NCBI GenBank assembly: GCA_903928325.1
Contig: CAIYQF010000041.1
Location: forward strand, 1-5,858
Direction of reading: 5' to 3'
Source of the DNA: an uncultured beta proteobacterium
GTDB lineage: Bacteria; Pseudomonadota; Gammaproteobacteria; Burkholderiales; Burkholderiaceae_C
DNA length: 5,858 nucleotides
Within the stretch, counting starts at the first letter, position 1, and every line of letters starts with the position of its first letter. Under the pieces are notes generated by a model, which was given only the letters and a program-made list of their open reading frames with translations, did not search any database and had not been told where the DNA came from. Below, piece after piece: positions 5,408 to 5,858 of this stretch. Made by a program: the position numbers and the translations under genes.

Positions 5408-5858
5408 ATGGCCAACCGCCTGACACAGATCGCCACCCGCACCGGAGACGGCGGCACCACCGGACTGGGCGACAACTCCCGGGTTTCCAAAAACAGCCTG
5501 CGGGTGCATGCCATGGGCGATGTTGACGAACTCAATAGCCACATCGGCGTGCTCCTGTGCGAGGCCATGCCCGAGACAGTGCGCGCCCTGTTGGTCGACA
5601 TCCAGCACCAGCTGTTTAACTTGGGCGGCGAGCTGTCTATCCCAGGCTTTGAGCTGCTCAAGATGGATGCTGTGCTGGCGCTGGACGAAGCCCTGAGCCG
5701 CTACAACAACGACTTGCCCAAGCTGCAAGAATTTATCTTGCCCGCAGGCAATCGGGCCGCGTCCGTGGCCCATGTGTGCCGCACGGTGGCCCGCCGGGCC
5801 GAGCGCGCGGTGGTGGCGCTGGGCAACGAAGAGGCGCTCAAAGAGGCGCCGCGCCAAT
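5408..5858 (+). CDS. PduO/MMAB-type cob(I)alamin adenosyltransferase, N-terminal 150 residues
   Basis: This enzyme transfers the adenosyl group of ATP to cob(I)alamin or cob(I)inamide to form the B12 coenzyme, in the cytoplasm. The frame opens with ATG at 5408 and stays open to the window end, giving 150 of an expected 185-195 residues. Family signatures are the ATP-binding TRTGDGGTTGLGD (10-22), RVSKNSLRVHAMGDVDELN (25-43), LFNLGGELS (69-77), FILPAGNRAASVAHVCR (109-125) and TVARRAERAVV (126-136). FILPAG has Ala where many relatives have Gly. It belongs to the PduO/MMAB family, not the CobA/BtuR family. There is no strong Shine-Dalgarno; the start is chosen on the family N-terminus. The 74-base gap leaves open whether it belongs to the preceding transcription unit. 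Confidence 0.95.
   Translation, partial: MANRLTQIATRTGDGGTTGLGDNSRVSKNSLRVHAMGDVDELNSHIGVLLCEAMPETVRALLVDIQHQLFNLGGELSIPGFELLKMDAVLALDEALSRYNNDLPKLQEFILPAGNRAASVAHVCRTVARRAERAVVALGNEEALKEAPRQ

Overview
The window is a GC-rich, gene-dense, single-strand (+) stretch of bacterial chromosome. Gene order (mnmG-rsmG-parA-parB) and protein signatures suggest a betaproteobacterium, most likely Burkholderiales and probably Comamonadaceae. That placement rests on recalled family resemblance, not on a search. No mobile elements, CRISPR arrays, tRNAs, rRNAs or sizeable repeats were seen.

Layout. Positions 1-692 hold the 3' part of mnmG (tRNA wobble-uridine modification), which overlaps rsmG (16S rRNA m7G methyltransferase) by 4 bases. 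A 124-base gap follows, and then a tightly packed run of five genes. These are parA (1473-2261), a small RBBP9/YdeN-type alpha/beta hydrolase (2266-2826), parB (2820-3776), a membrane-anchored class I SAM methyltransferase (3788-4585), and a stand-alone HD-GYP-type protein (4587-5333). Junctions in this run are +4, -7, +11 and +1 bases, so they probably share a transcript. After a 74-base gap comes the start of a PduO/MMAB-type cob(I)alamin adenosyltransferase (5408 onward), cut off by the window end.

How it fits together. ParA and ParB are the motor ATPase and the CTP-dependent clamp of the chromosome segregation system. Their DNA target is also here: a near-perfect parS (146-161, 15/16 to the consensus) lies inside mnmG, and a second good parS (1269-1284) lies inside rsmG, 188 bases before parA. 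A complete ParABS module therefore sits in about 3.6 kb, with its centromere sites hidden in housekeeping coding sequence.

Most of this is ordinary core genome. The points worth a second look are the two embedded parS sites and their matching variant base, the HD-GYP protein that keeps GYP but has Tyr in place of the first metal-binding His of the HD pair, the hydrolase wedged between parA and parB, and the uncharacterised membrane methyltransferase coupled to parB. I found no convincing evidence of an entirely new system.
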